Origin: Litoditis marina
Taxonomy: Eukaryota > Nematoda > Chromadorea > Rhabditida > Rhabditidae
NCBI GenBank assembly: GCA_964036275.1
Contig: CAXIWQ010000464.1
Coordinates: 117,969 to 181,968 of the forward strand
Direction of reading: 5' to 3'
Length of the DNA stretch: 64,000 bases
The notes beneath the pieces were generated by a model. The model was given only the letters and a program-made list of their open reading frames with translations, had not been told where the DNA came from and searched no databases. The translations under genes and the position numbers were made by a program. The stretch's first letter is position 1. Every line of letters starts with the position of its first letter. Below, in pieces: positions 24,331-36,591 of the stretch.

Positions 24331-26880
24331 TGTCAATAACCGCGTTAATTCGTCTTTGTGGCTGTGCGCCACAGAATAGATTGTCGTATTAGGTTTTTGT
24401 AGCTGGGAGCAACATATTTGATAGCCGTATGAAATGTTATCTGTAACTGCGAGGCAAAGAGTCAATAACCGCGTTAATTCGTCTTTTGTGGCTGTGCGCC
24501 ACAGAATATATAGTCGTATTAGGTTTTTGTAGCTGGGAGCAACAGACTTGATAGCCGTATGAACTGTTCTCTGTAGCTGCAAGGCAAAGAGTCGATAACC
24601 GCGTTAATTCGTATTTTGTGGCTGTGCGCCACAGAATAGATAGTCGTATTAGGTTTTTTTAGCTGGGAGCAACATACTTAATAGCCGTATAACCTTTTTC
24701 CTGTAGCTGCACGGCAAAGAGTCAATAACCGCGTTAATTTGTCTTTTGTGGGTGTGCGCCACAGAATATAAAATCGTATTAGGTTTTCGTAGCTGGGAGC
24801 AACAGACTTGATAGCCGTATGAATTTTTTTCTGTAGCTGCAAGGCAAAGAGGTAATAACCGCGTTAATTTGTCTGTTGTGGCTGTGCGCCACAGAATAGA
24901 TTGTCGTATCAGGTTTTTGTAGCTGGGAGCAACAGACTTGATAGCCGTATCAACTTTTCTCTGTAGCTGCAAGGCAAAGAGTCGATAACCGCGTTATATC
25001 GTATTTTGTGGCTGTGTGCCACAGAATAGATAGTTGTATTGGGTTTTTCTAGCTGGGAGCAACATACTTGATAGCCATATAAACTTTTTTCTGTAGCTGC
25101 AAGCCAAAGAGTCGATAACCGAGTAAATTCGTATTTGGTGGCTGTGCGCCACAGAATAGATTGTCGTATTAGGTTTTTGTAGCTGGGAGCAACAGATTTG
25201 ATAGCCGTATGAAATGTTCTCTGTAACTGCAAGGCAAAGAGGTAATAACCGCGTTAATTTGTCTTTTGTGGCTGTGCGCCACAGAATATAAAGTCGTATT
25301 AGGTTTTTGTAGCCATGAGCAACAGACTTGATAGCCGTATGAACTTTTTTCTGTAGCTGCAAGGCAAAGAGGTAATAACCGCGTTAATTTGTCTTTTGTG
25401 GCTGTGCGCCACAGAATAGATTGTCGTATTAGGTTTTTGTAGCTGGGAGCAACAGATTTGATAGCCGTATGAACTTTTCTCTGTAGCTGCAAGCCAACAA
25501 GTCGATAACCGCGATAATTTGTATTTTGTGGCTGTGCGCCACAGAATAGATTGTCGTATTAGGTTTTTGTAGCTGGGAGCAACAGATTTGATAGCCGTAT
25601 GAACTGTTCTCTGTAGCTGCAAGGCAAAGAGTCGATAACCGCGTCAATTCGTATTTTGTGGCTGTGGGCCACAGAATAGATAGTCGTATCAGGTTTTTGT
25701 AGCTGGGAGCAACATACTTGGTAGCCGTATGAACTTTTCTCTGTAGCTGCAAGCCAACAAGTCGATAACCGCGATATTTCGTGTTTTGTGGCTGTGCGCC
25801 ACAGAATAGATTGTCGTATTATGTTTCTGTAGTTGGAAGCAACAGACTTGATAGCCGTAAGATTTTTTTTTGTAGCTGCAAGTCAAAATGTCAATAACCG
25901 CGTTAATTCGTCTTTGTGGCTGTGCGCCACAGAATAGATTGTCGTATTAGGTTTTTGTAGCTGGGAGCAACATATTTGATAGCCGTATGAAATGTTATCT
26001 GTAACTGCGAGGCAAAGAGTCAATAACCGCGTTAATTCGTCTTTTGTGGCTGTGCGCCACAGAATATATAGTCGTATTAGGTTTTTGTAGCTGGGAGCAA
26101 CAGACTTGATAGCCGTATGAACTGTTCTCTGTAGCTGCAAGGCAAAGAGTCGATAACCGCGTTAATTCGTATTTTGTGGCTGTGCGCCACAGAATAGATA
26201 GTCGTATTAGGTTTTTTTAGCTGGGAGCAACATACTTAATAGCCGTATAACCTTTTTCCTGTAGCTGCACGGCAAAGAGTCAATAACCGCGTTAATTTGT
26301 CTTTTGTGGGTGTGCGCCACAGAATATAAAATCGTATTAGGTTTTCGTAGCTGGGAGCAACAGACTTGATAGCCGTATGAATTTTTTTCTGTAGCTGCAA
26401 GGCAAAGAGGTAATAACCGCGTTAATTTGTCTGTTGTGGCTGTGCGCCACAGAATAGATTGTCGTATCAGGTTTTTGTAGCTGGGAGCAACAGACTTGAT
26501 AGCCGTATCAACTTTTCTCTGTAGCTGCAAGGCAAAGAGTCGATAACCGCGTTATATCGTATTTTGTGGCTGTGTGCCACAGAATAGATAGTTGTATTGG
26601 GTTTTTCTAGCTGGGAGCAACATACTTGATAGCCATATAAACTTTTTTTCTGTAGCTGCAAGCCAAAGAGTCGATAACCGAGTAAATTCGTATTTGGTGG
26701 CTGTGCGCCACAGAATAGATTGTCGTATTAGGTTTTTGTAGCTGGGAGCAACAGATTTGATAGCCGTATGAAATGTTCTCTGTAACTGCAAGGCAAAGAG
26801 GTAATAACCGCGTTAATTTGTCTTTTGTGGCTGTGCGCCACAGAATATAAAGTCGTATTAGGTTTTTGTAGCCATGAGCA
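24131..26880. repeat. 1558 bp (12-monomer) tandem duplication
   Basis: The AAATGTTATCTG marker monomer at about 24437 returns near 25995, and the series from about 24131-25320 returns at about 25689-26880 with a shift of 1558-1559 bp. Copy 1 diverges after about 25320, where it continues with family A monomers instead of the GCGTGAAATC monomer. Confidence 0.75.
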
Positions 26881-28290
26881 ACAGACTTGATAGCCGTATA
26901 AACTTTTTTTCTGTAGCTGCACGGCAAAGAGTCAATAACCGCGTGAAATCTTTTGTGGCTGTGCGCCACAGAATATAAAGTCGTATTAGGTTTTTGTAGC
27001 TGGGAGCAACAGACTTGATAGCCGTATAAACTTTTTTCTGTAGCTGCAAAGCAAACAGTCGATAACCGCGTTAATTTGTATTTTGTGGCTGTGCGCCACA
27101 GAATAGATAGTCGTATTAGGTTTTTGTAGCTGGAAGCAACAGATTTGATAGCCGTATGAAATGTTCTCTGTAACTGCGAGGCAAAGAGTCAATAACCGCG
27201 TTAATTTGTCTTTTGTGGGTGTGCGCCACAGAATATAAAATCGTATTAGGTTTTCGTAGCTGGGAGCAACAGACTTGATAGCCGTATGAATTTTTTTCTG
27301 TAGCTGCAAGGCAAAGAGGTAATAACCGCGTTAATTTGTCTGTTGTGGCTGTGCGCCACAGAATAGATTGTCGTATCGGGTTTTTGTAGCTGGGAGCAAC
27401 AGACTTGATAGCCGTATGAACTTTTCTCTGTAGCTGCAAGGCAAAGAGTCGTTAACCGCGTTATATCGTATTTTGTGGCTGTGTGCCACAGAATAGATAG
27501 TTGTATTGGGTTTTTCTAGCTGGGAGCAACATACTTGATAGCCATATAAACTTTTTTTCTGTAGCCGCAAGCCAAAGAGTCGATAACCGCGTAAATTCGT
27601 ATTTTGTGGCTGTGCGCCACAGAATAGATTGTCGTATTAGGTTTTTGTAGCTGGGAGCAACAGATTTGATAGCCGTATGAAATGTTCTCTGTAACTGCAA
27701 GGCAAAGAGGTAATAACCGCGTTAATTTGTCTTTTGTGGCTGTGCGCCACAGAATATAAAGTCGTATTAGGTTTTTGTAGCCATGAGCAACAGACTTGAT
27801 AGCCGTATAAACTTTTTTTCTGTAGCTGCACGGCAAAGAGTCAATAACCGCGTAAAATCTTTTGTGGCTGTGCGCCACAGAATATAAAGTCGTATTAGGT
27901 TTTTGTAGCTGGGAGCAACAGACTTGATAGCCGTATAAACTTTTTTCTGTAGCTGCAAAGCAAACAGTCGATAACCGCGTTAATTCGTATTTTGTGGCTG
28001 TGCGCCACAGAATAGATAGTCGTATTAGGTTTTTGTAGCTGGGAGCAACAGATTTGATAGCCGTATGAAATGTTCTCTGTAACTGCGAGGCAAAGAGTCA
28101 ATAACCGCGTTAATTCGTCTTTTGTGGCTGTGCGCCACAGAATAGATTGTCGTATTATGTTTCTGTAGTTGGAAGCAACAGACTTGATAGCCGTATGATT
28201 TTTTTTTGTAGCTGCAAGTCAAAATGTCAATAACCGCGTTAATTCGTCTTTGTGGTTGTGCGCCACAGAATAGATTGTCGTATTAGGTTT
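26470..28290. repeat. 909 bp (7-monomer) HOR, two copies
   Basis: Monomers at about 26552-27440 return 909 bp later, including the shortened CGCGTGAAATCTTTTG unit (26941, with CGCGTAAAATCTTTTG near 27850 in copy 2) and the AAAGCAAACAGTCG monomer. A related 7-monomer unit of 908 bp is amplified again at 32-34 kb. Confidence 0.75.
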
Positions 28291-30230
28291 TTGTAGCTGG
28301 GAGCAACAGATTTGATAGCCGTATGAAATGTTCTCTGTAACTGCGAGGCAAAGAGTCAATAACTGCGTTAATTCGTCTTTTGTGGCTGTGCGCCACAGAA
28401 TATATAGTCGTATTAGGTTTTTTAGCTGGGAGCAACATACTTGATAGCCGTATAACCTTTTTCCTGTAGCTGCAAAACAAACAGTCGATAACCGCGTTAA
28501 TTCGTATTTTGTGGCTGTGCGCCACAGAATAGATAGTCGTATTAGGTTTTTGTAGCTGGGAGCAACATACTTGATAGCCGTATAAACTTTTTTCTGTAGC
28601 TGCGCGGCAAAGAGTCAATAACCGCGTTAATTTGTCTTTTGTGGCTGTGCGCCACAGAATATAAAGTCGTATTAGGTTTTTGTAGCTGGGAGCAACAGAC
28701 TTGATAGCCGTATGAACTTTTTTCTGTAGCTGCAAGGCAAAGAGGTAATAACCGCGTTAATTTGTCTTTTGTGGCTGTGCGCCACAGAATATAAAGTCGT
28801 ATTAGGTTTTTGTAGCCATGAGCAACAGACTTGATAGCCGTATAAACTTTTTTCTGTAGCTGCAAGGCAAAGAGTCGATAACCGCGTTAATTCGTATTTT
28901 GTGGCTGTGTGCCACAGAATAGATAGTTGTATTGGGTTTTTCTAGCTGGGAGCAACATACTTGATAGCCGTATAAACTTTTTTCTGTAGCTGCAAGGCAA
29001 AGAGTCAATAACCGCGTTAATTTGTCTTTTGTGGCTGTGCGCCACAGAATATAAAGTCGTATTAGGTTTTTGTAGCCATGAGCAACAGACCTGATAGCCG
29101 TATGAACTGTTCTCTGTAGCTGCAAGGCAAAGAGTCGATAACCGCGTTAATTCGTATTTTGTGGCTGTGCGCCACAGAATAGATTGTCGTATTAGGTTTT
29201 TGTAGCTGGGAGCAACATATTTGATAGCCGTATGAACTGTTCTCTGTAGCTGCAAGGCAAAGAGTCGATAACCGCGTTAATTTGAATTTTGTGGCTGTGC
29301 GCCACAGAATAGATTGTCGTATCAGGTTTTTGTAGCTGGGAACAACATACTTGATAGCCGTATCAACTTTTTTCTGTAGCTGCAAAGCAAACAGTCGATA
29401 ACCGCGTTAATTCGTATTTTGTGGCTGTGCGCCACAGAATAGATAGTCGTATTAGGTTTTTGTAGCTGGGAGCAACATACTTGATAGCCGTATAAACTTT
29501 TTTTCTGTAGCTGCACGGCAAAGAGTCAATAACCGCGTAAAATCTTTTGTGGCTGTGCGCCACAGAATATAAAGTCGTATTAGGTTTTTGTAGCTGGGAG
29601 CAACAGATTTGATAGCCGTATAAAATGTTCTCTGTAACTGCAAGTCAACAAGTCGATAACCGCGATAATTCGTATTTTGTGGCTGTGCGCCACAGAATAG
29701 ATTGTCGTATTAGGTTTTTGTAGCTGGGAGCAACAGACTTGATAGCCGCATAAACTTTGTTTCTGTAGCTGCAAGGCAAAGAGTCAATAACCGCGTTAAT
29801 TCGTCTTTTGTGGCTGTGCGCCACAGAATATATAGTCGTATTAAATTTTTGTAGCTGGGAGCAACAGACTTGATAGCCGTATGAACTTATCTCTGTAACT
29901 GCAAGTCAACAAGTCGATAACCGCGATAATTCGTATTTTGTGGCTGTGCGCCACAGAATAGATTGTCGTATTAGGTTTTTGTAGCTGGGAGCAACAGATT
30001 TGATAGCCGTATGAACTGTTCTCTGTAGCTGCAAGGCAAAGAGTCGATAACCGCGTTTATTCGTATTTTGTGGCTGTGCGCCACAGAATAGATTGTCGTA
30101 TTAGGTTTTTGTAGCTGGGAGCAACATATTTGATAGCCGTATGAACTGTTCTCTGTAGCTGCAAGGCAAAGAGTCGATAACCGCGTTATATCGTATTTTG
30201 TGGCTGTGTGCCACAGAATATAAAGTCGTA
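28290..30230. repeat. Mixed satellite segment, repeated near 34.9-36.6 kb
   Basis: This stretch holds A-type monomers in an order not seen upstream, with markers such as CAGACCTGATAGCC (near 29089), GCCGCATAAACTTTGTTTC (near 29746) and CTTATCTCTGTAAC (near 29886). It recurs near 34.9-36.6 kb, but the shift changes from about 6620 bp (28.5-29.3 kb) to about 6361 bp (from 29.97 kb). About two monomers are therefore missing from the downstream copy. No gene is seen. Confidence 0.65.
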
Positions 30231-31985
30231 TTAGGTTTTTGTAGCCATGAGCAACAGACTTGATAGCCGTATAAACTTTTCTCTGTAGCTGCAAGGCAAA
30301 GAGTCGATAACCGCGTTAATTCGTATTTTGTGGCTGTGTGCCACAGAATAGATAGTTGTATTGGGTTTTTCTAGCTGGGAGCAACATACTTGATAGCCGT
30401 ATAAATTGTTTTCTGTAGCTGCAAGGCAAAGAGTCAATAACCGCGTTAATCTGTCTTTTGTGGCTGTGCGCCACATAATAAAAAGTCGTATTAGGTTTTT
30501 GTAGCTGGGAGCAACAGACTTGATAGCCATATAAACTTTTTTCCGTAGCTGCAAGCCAATGAGTCGATAACCGCGTTAATTCGTATTTCGTGGCTGTGCG
30601 CCACAAAATAGATAGTCGTGTTAGGTCTTTGTAGCTGGGAGAAACAGACTGGATAGCCGTATGAACTTTTCTCTGTAACTGCAAGCCAAAGAGTCGATAA
30701 CCGCGTTAATTTGTCTTTTGTGGCTGTGCGCCACAGAATATAAAGTCGTATTCGGTTTTTGTAGCTGGGAGCAACAGACGTGATAGCCGTATGAACTGTT
30801 CTCTGTAAATGCAAGCCACAGAGTCAATAACCGCGTTAATTCGTATTTTCTGCTTGTGCACCACAGAAAAGATTGTCGTATTAGGTTTTTGTAGCTGGGA
30901 GCAACAGACTTGATAGCCGTATAAACTTTTTCCTGTAGCTGCAAGGCAAAGAGTCAATAACCGCGTTAATTCGTATTTTGTGGTTGTGCACCACAGAAAA
31001 GATAGTCGTATTAAGTTTTTGTAGCTGGTAGCAACAGACTTGATAGCCGTATAATTTTTTTTCTGTAGCTGCAAGGCAAAGAGTCAATAACCGCGTTAAA
31101 CTGTCTTTTGTGGCTGTGCGCCACAGGATGTACAGTCGTATTAGGTTTTTGTAGTTGTGAGCAACAGACTTGATAGCCGTGTGATTTTTTTTCAGTAACT
31201 GCAAGCCGAAAAGTCGATAACCGCGTTAATTTGTATTTCGTGGTTGTGCGCCACAGAAAAAATAGTCGTATCAGGTTCTTGTAGCTGGGAGCAACAGACT
31301 TGATAGCCGTATGAACTTTTTCCTGTAGCTGCAAGGCAAAGAGTCAATAACCGCGTTAATTTGTCTTTTGTGGCTGTGCGCCACAGAATATAAAGTCGTA
31401 TTAGGTTTTTATAGCTGGGAGCAACAGACTTGATAGCCGTATAAGCTTTTTTCTGTAGCTGCAAGCCAAAGAGTCGATAACCGCGTTAATTTGTCTTTTG
31501 TGGCTGTGCGCCACAGAATATAAAGTCGTATTAGGTTTTTGTAGCTGGGAGCAACAGACGTGATAGCCGTATGAACTGTTCTCTGTAAATGCAAGCCACA
31601 GAGTCAAAAACCGCGTTAATTCGTATTTTCTGCTTGTGCACCACAGAAACGATTGTCGTATTAGGTTTTTGTAGCTGGGAGCAACAGACTTGATAGCCGT
31701 ATAAACTTTTTTCTGTAGCTGCAAGGCAAAGAGTCAATAACCGCGTTAATTCGTATTTTGTGGTTGTGCACCACAGAAAAGATAGTCGTATTAAGTTTTT
31801 GTAGCTGGTAGCAACAGACTTGATGGCCGTATAATTTTTTTTCTGTAGCTGCAAGGCAAAGAGTCAATAACCGCGTTAAACTGTCTTTTGTGGCTGTGCG
31901 CCACAGGGTATACAGTCGTATTAGGTTTTTGTAGTTGTGAGCAACAGACTTGATAGCCGTGTGATTTTTTTTTCTGTAACTGCAA
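30231..31985. repeat. Family B diverged monomer cluster, copy B1
   Basis: About 13 consecutive monomers are clearly more diverged from the consensus and from each other than those in family A. Diagnostic changes are CCACATAATAAAAAGTCG, GGGAGAAACAGACTGG, GACGTGATAG, GTAAATGCAAGCCACAGAG, TTTTCTGCTTGTGCACC, GTGGTTGTGCACCACAG, GTAGCTGGTAGC, GTAGTTGTGAGC, AGGATGTACAG and the HindIII-site monomer (AAGCTT at 31443). The whole cluster returns in copies B2-B5, so it was amplified as a unit after its monomers had diverged. B1 differs from B2 at a few bases, for example GCCATATAAAC near 30528 and GTGGTTGTGCGCC near 31240. Confidence 0.82.
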
Positions 31986-32051
31986 GCCAAAAAGTCAATA
32001 ACCGCGTTAATTTGTATTTCGTGGCTGTGCGCCACAGAATAGATAGTCGTA

Positions 32052-34250
32052 TCAGGTTCTTGTAGCTGGGAGCAACAGATTTGATAGCCGTATGAAATGT
32101 TCTCTGTAACTGCAAGGCAAAGAGGTAATAACCGCGTTAATTTGTCTTTTGTGGCTGTGCGCCACAGAATATAAAGTCGTATTAGGTTTTTGTAGCCATG
32201 AGCAACAGACTTGATAGCCGTATAAACTTTTTTTCTGTAGCTGCACGGCAAAGAGTCAATAACCGCGTAAAATCTTTTGTGGCTGTGCGCCACAGAATAT
32301 AAAGTCGTATTAGGTTTTTGTAGCTGGGAGCAACAGACTTGATAGCCGTATAAACTTTTTTCTGTAGCTGCAAAGCAAACAGTCGATAACCGCGTTAATT
32401 CGTATTTTGTGGCTGTGCGCCACAGAATAGATAGTCGTATTGGGTTTTTCTAGCTGGGAGCAACATACTTGATAGCCATATAAACTTTTTTCTGTAGCTG
32501 CAAGCCAAAGAGTCGATAACCGCGTGAATTCGTTATTTGTGGCTGTGCGCCACAGAATAGATTGTCGTATTAGGTTTTTGTAGCTGGGAGCAACAGATTT
32601 GATAGCCGTATGAAATGTTCTCTGTAACTGCAAGGCAAAGAGGTAATAACCGCGTTAATTTGTCTTTTGTGGCTGTGTGCCACAGAATATAAAGTCGTAT
32701 TAGGTTTTTGTAGCCATGAGCAACAGACTTGATAGCCGTATAAACTTTTTTCTGTAGCTGCAAAGCAAACAGTCGATAACCGCGTTAATTCGTATTTTGT
32801 GGCTGTGCGCCACAGAATAGATAGTCGTATTGGGTTTTTCTAGCTGGGAGCAACATACTTGATAGCCATATAAACTTTTTTCTGTAGCTGCAAGCCAAAG
32901 AGTCGATAACCGCGTGAATTCGTTATTTGTGGCTGTGCGCCACAGAATAGATTGTCGTATTAGGTTTTTGTAGCTGGGAGCAACAGATTTGATAGCCGTA
33001 TGAAATGTTCTCTGTAACTGCAAGGCAAAGAGGTAATAACCGCGTTAATTTGTCTTTTGTGGCTGTGTGCCACAGAATATAAAGTCGTATTAGGTTTTTG
33101 TAGCCATGAGCAATATACTTGATAGCCGTATAAACTTTTTTTCTGTAGCTGCACGGCAAAGAGTCAATAACCGCGTAAAATCTTTTGTGGCTGTGCGCCA
33201 CAGAATATAAAGTCGTATTAGGTTTTTGTAGCTGGGAGCAACAGACTTGATAGCCGTATAAACTTTTTTCTGTAGCTGCAAAGCAAACAGTCGATAACCG
33301 CGTTAATTCGTATTTTGTGGCTGTGCGCCACAGAATAGATAGTCGTATTGGGTTTTTCTAGCTGGGAGCAACATACTTGATAGCCATATAAACTTTTTTC
33401 TGTAGCTGCAAGCCAAAGAGTCGATAACCGCGTGAATTCGTTATTTGTGGCTGTGCGCCACAGAATAGATTGTCGTATTAGGTTTTTGTAGCTGGGAGCA
33501 ACAGATTTGATAGCCGTATGAAATGTTCTCTGTAACTGCAAGGCAAAGAGGTAATAACCGCGTTAATTTGTCTTTTGTGGCTGTGTGCCACAGAATATAA
33601 AGTCGTATTAGGTTTTTGTAGCCATGAGCAACAGACTTGATAGCCGTATAAACTTTTTTCTGTAGCTGCAAAGCAAACAGTCGATAACCGCGTTAATTCG
33701 TATTTTGTGGCTGTGCGCCACAGAATAGATAGTCGTATTGGGTTTTTCTAGCTGGGAGCAACATACTTGATAGCCATATAAACTTTTTTCTGTAGCTGCA
33801 AGCCAAAGAGTCGATAACCGCGTGAATTCGTTATTTGTGGCTGTGCGCCACAGAATAGATTGTCGTATTAGGTTTTTGTAGCTGGGAGCAACAGATTTGA
33901 TAGCCGTATGAAATGTTTTCTGTAACTGCAAGGCAAAGAGGTAATAACCGCGTTAATTTGTCTTTTGTGGCTGTGTGCCACAGAATATAAAGTCGTATTA
34001 GGTTTTTGTAGCCATGAGCAATAGACTTGATAGCCGTATAAACTTTTTTTCTGTAGCTGCACGGCAAAGAGTCAATAACCGCGTAAAATCTTTTGTGGCT
34101 GTGCGCCACAGAATATAAAGTCGTATTAGGTTTTTGTAGCTGGGAGCAACAGACTTGATAGCCGTATAAACTTTTTTCTGTAGCTGCAAAGCAAACAGTC
34201 GATAACCGCGTTAATTCGTATTTTGTGGCTGTGCGCCACAGAATAGATAG
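32052..34250. repeat. 908 bp (7-monomer) HOR built from 390 + 518 bp sub-blocks
   Basis: A monomer containing CGCGTGAATTCG, which creates an EcoRI site (GAATTC), occurs at 32526, 32916, 33434 and 33824. The spacing alternates 390, 518 and 390 bp, that is 3 + 4 + 3 monomers. The shortened CGCGTAAAATCTTTTG monomer occurs only in the 4-monomer sub-block (near 32267, 33173 and 34083). The two 7-monomer units are nearly identical. Small private changes (CAATATACTTG near 33111, AAATGTTTTC near 33912) show they are separate copies. Confidence 0.82.
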
Positions 34251-35812
34251 TCGTATTAGGTTTTTGTAGCTGGGAGCAACAGATTTGATAGCCGTATGAA
34301 ATGTTCTCTGTAACTGCGAGGCAAAGAGTCAATAACCGCGTTAATTCGTCTTTTGTGGCTGTGCGCCACAGAATAGATTGTCGTATTATATTTCTGTAGT
34401 TGGAAGCAACAGACTTGATAGCCGTATGATTTTTTTTGTAGCTGCAAGTCAAAATGTCAATAACCGCGTTAATTCATCTTTGTGGCTGTGCGCCACAGAA
34501 TAGATTGTCGTATTAGGTTTTTGTAGCTGAGAGCAACAGATTTGATAGCCGTATGAAATGTTCTCTGTAACTGCGAGGCAAAGAGTCAATAACCGCGTTA
34601 ATTCGTCTTTTGTGGCTGTGCGCCACAGAATATATAGTCGTATTAGGTTTTTTTAGCTGGGAGCAACATACTTGATAGCCGTATAACCTTTTTCCTGTAG
34701 CTGCACGGCAAAGAGTCAATAACCGCGTTAATTTGTCTTTTGTGGCTGTGCGCCACAGAATATAAAGTCGTATTAGGTTTTTGTAGCTGGGAGCAACATA
34801 CTTGATAGCCGTATAACCTTTTTCCTGTAGCTGCACGGCAAAGAGTCAATAACCGCGTTAATTTGTATTTTGTGGCTGTGCGCCACAGAATATAAAGTCG
34901 TACTATGTTTTTGTAGTTGGGAGCAACAGACTTGATAGCCGTATGATTTTTTTTTTGTAGCTGCAAGTCAAAATGTCGATAACCGCGTTAATTCGTTTTT
35001 GTGGCTGTGCGCCACAGAATAGATTGTCGTATTAGGTTTTTGTAGCTGGGAGCAACCGACTTGATAGCCGTATTAACTTTTTTCTGTAGCTGCAAAACAA
35101 ACAGTCGATAACCGCGTTAATTCGTATTTTGTGGCTGTGCGCCACAGAATAGATAGTCGTATTAGGTTTTTGTAGCTGGGAGCAACATACTTGATAGCCG
35201 TATAAACTTTTTTCTGTAGCTGCACGGCAAAGAGTCAATAACCGCGTTAATTTGTCTTTTGTGGCTGTGCGCCACAGAATATGAAGTCGTATTAGGTTTT
35301 TGTAGCTGGGAGCAACAGACTTGATAGCCGTATGAACTTTTTTCTGTAGCTGCAAGGCAAAGAGGTAATAACCGCGTTAATTTGTCTTTTGTGGCTGTGC
35401 GCCACAGAATATAAAGTCGTATTAGGTTTTTGTAGCCATGAGCAACAGACTTGATAGCCGTATAAACTTTTTTCTGTAGTTGCAAGGCAAAGAGTCGATA
35501 ACCGCGTTAATTCGTATTTTGTGACTGTGTGCCACAGAATAGATAGTTGTATTGGGTTTTTCTAGCTGGGAGCAACATACTTGATAGCCGTATAAACTTT
35601 TTTCTGTAGCTGCAAGGCAAAGAGTCAATAACCGCGTTAATTTGTCTTTTGTGGCTGTGCGCCACAGAATATAAATTCGTATTAGGTTTTTGTAGCCATG
35701 AGCAACAGACCTGATAGCCGTATGAACTGTTCTCTGTAGCTGCAAGGCAAAGAGTCGATAACCGCGTTAATTCGTATTTTGTGGCTGTGCGCCACAAAAT
35801 AGATTGTCGTAT
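34250..35812. repeat. A-type monomers between the 908 bp HOR and the 3566 bp HOR
   Basis: About twelve A-like monomers, including the AAGTCAAAATG, AACCTTTTTCC and AAAACAAACAGTCG classes, match about 28.0-29.2 kb with changing offsets (6231 then 6620 bp). They include a singleton GTGACTGTGTGCC near 35522. Nothing other than satellite is present. Confidence 0.65.
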
Positions 35813-36591
35813 TAGGTTTTTGTAGCTGGGAGCAACATATTTGATAGCCGTATGAACTGTTCTCTGTAGCTGCAAGGCAAAGAGTCGATAACCGCGTTTA
35901 TTCGTATTTTGTGGCTGTGCGCCACAGAATAGATAGTTGTATTGGGTTTTTCTAGCTGGGAGCAACATACTTGATAGCCGTATAAACTTTTTTCTGTAGC
36001 TGCAAGGCAAAGAGTCAATAACCGCGTTAATTCGTTTTTGTGGCTGTGCGCCACAGAATAGATTGTCGTATTAGGTTTTTGTAGCTGGGAGCAACAGACT
36101 TGATAGCCGCATAAACTTTGTTTCTGTAGCTGCAAGGCAAAGAGTCAATAACCGCGTTAATTCGTCTTTTGTGGCTGTGCGCCACAGAATATATAGTCGT
36201 ATTAGGTTTTTGTAGCTGGGAGCAACAGACTTGATAGCCGTATGAACTTATCTCTGTAACTGCAAGTCAACAAGTCGATAACCGCGATAATTCGTATTTT
36301 GTGGCTGTGCGCCACAGAATAGATTGTCGTATTAGGTTTTTGTAGCTGGGAGCAACAGATTTGATAGCCGTATGAACTGTTCTCTGTAGCTGCAAGGCAA
36401 AGAGTCGATAACCGCGTTTATTCGTATTTTGTGGCTGTGCGCCACAGAATAGATTGTCGTATTAGGTTTTTGTAGCTGGGAGCAACATATTTGATAGCCG
36501 TATGAACTGTTCTCTGTAGCTGCAAGGCAAAGAGTCGATAACCGCGTTATATCGTATTTTGTGGCTGTTTGCCACAGAATATAAAGTCGTA

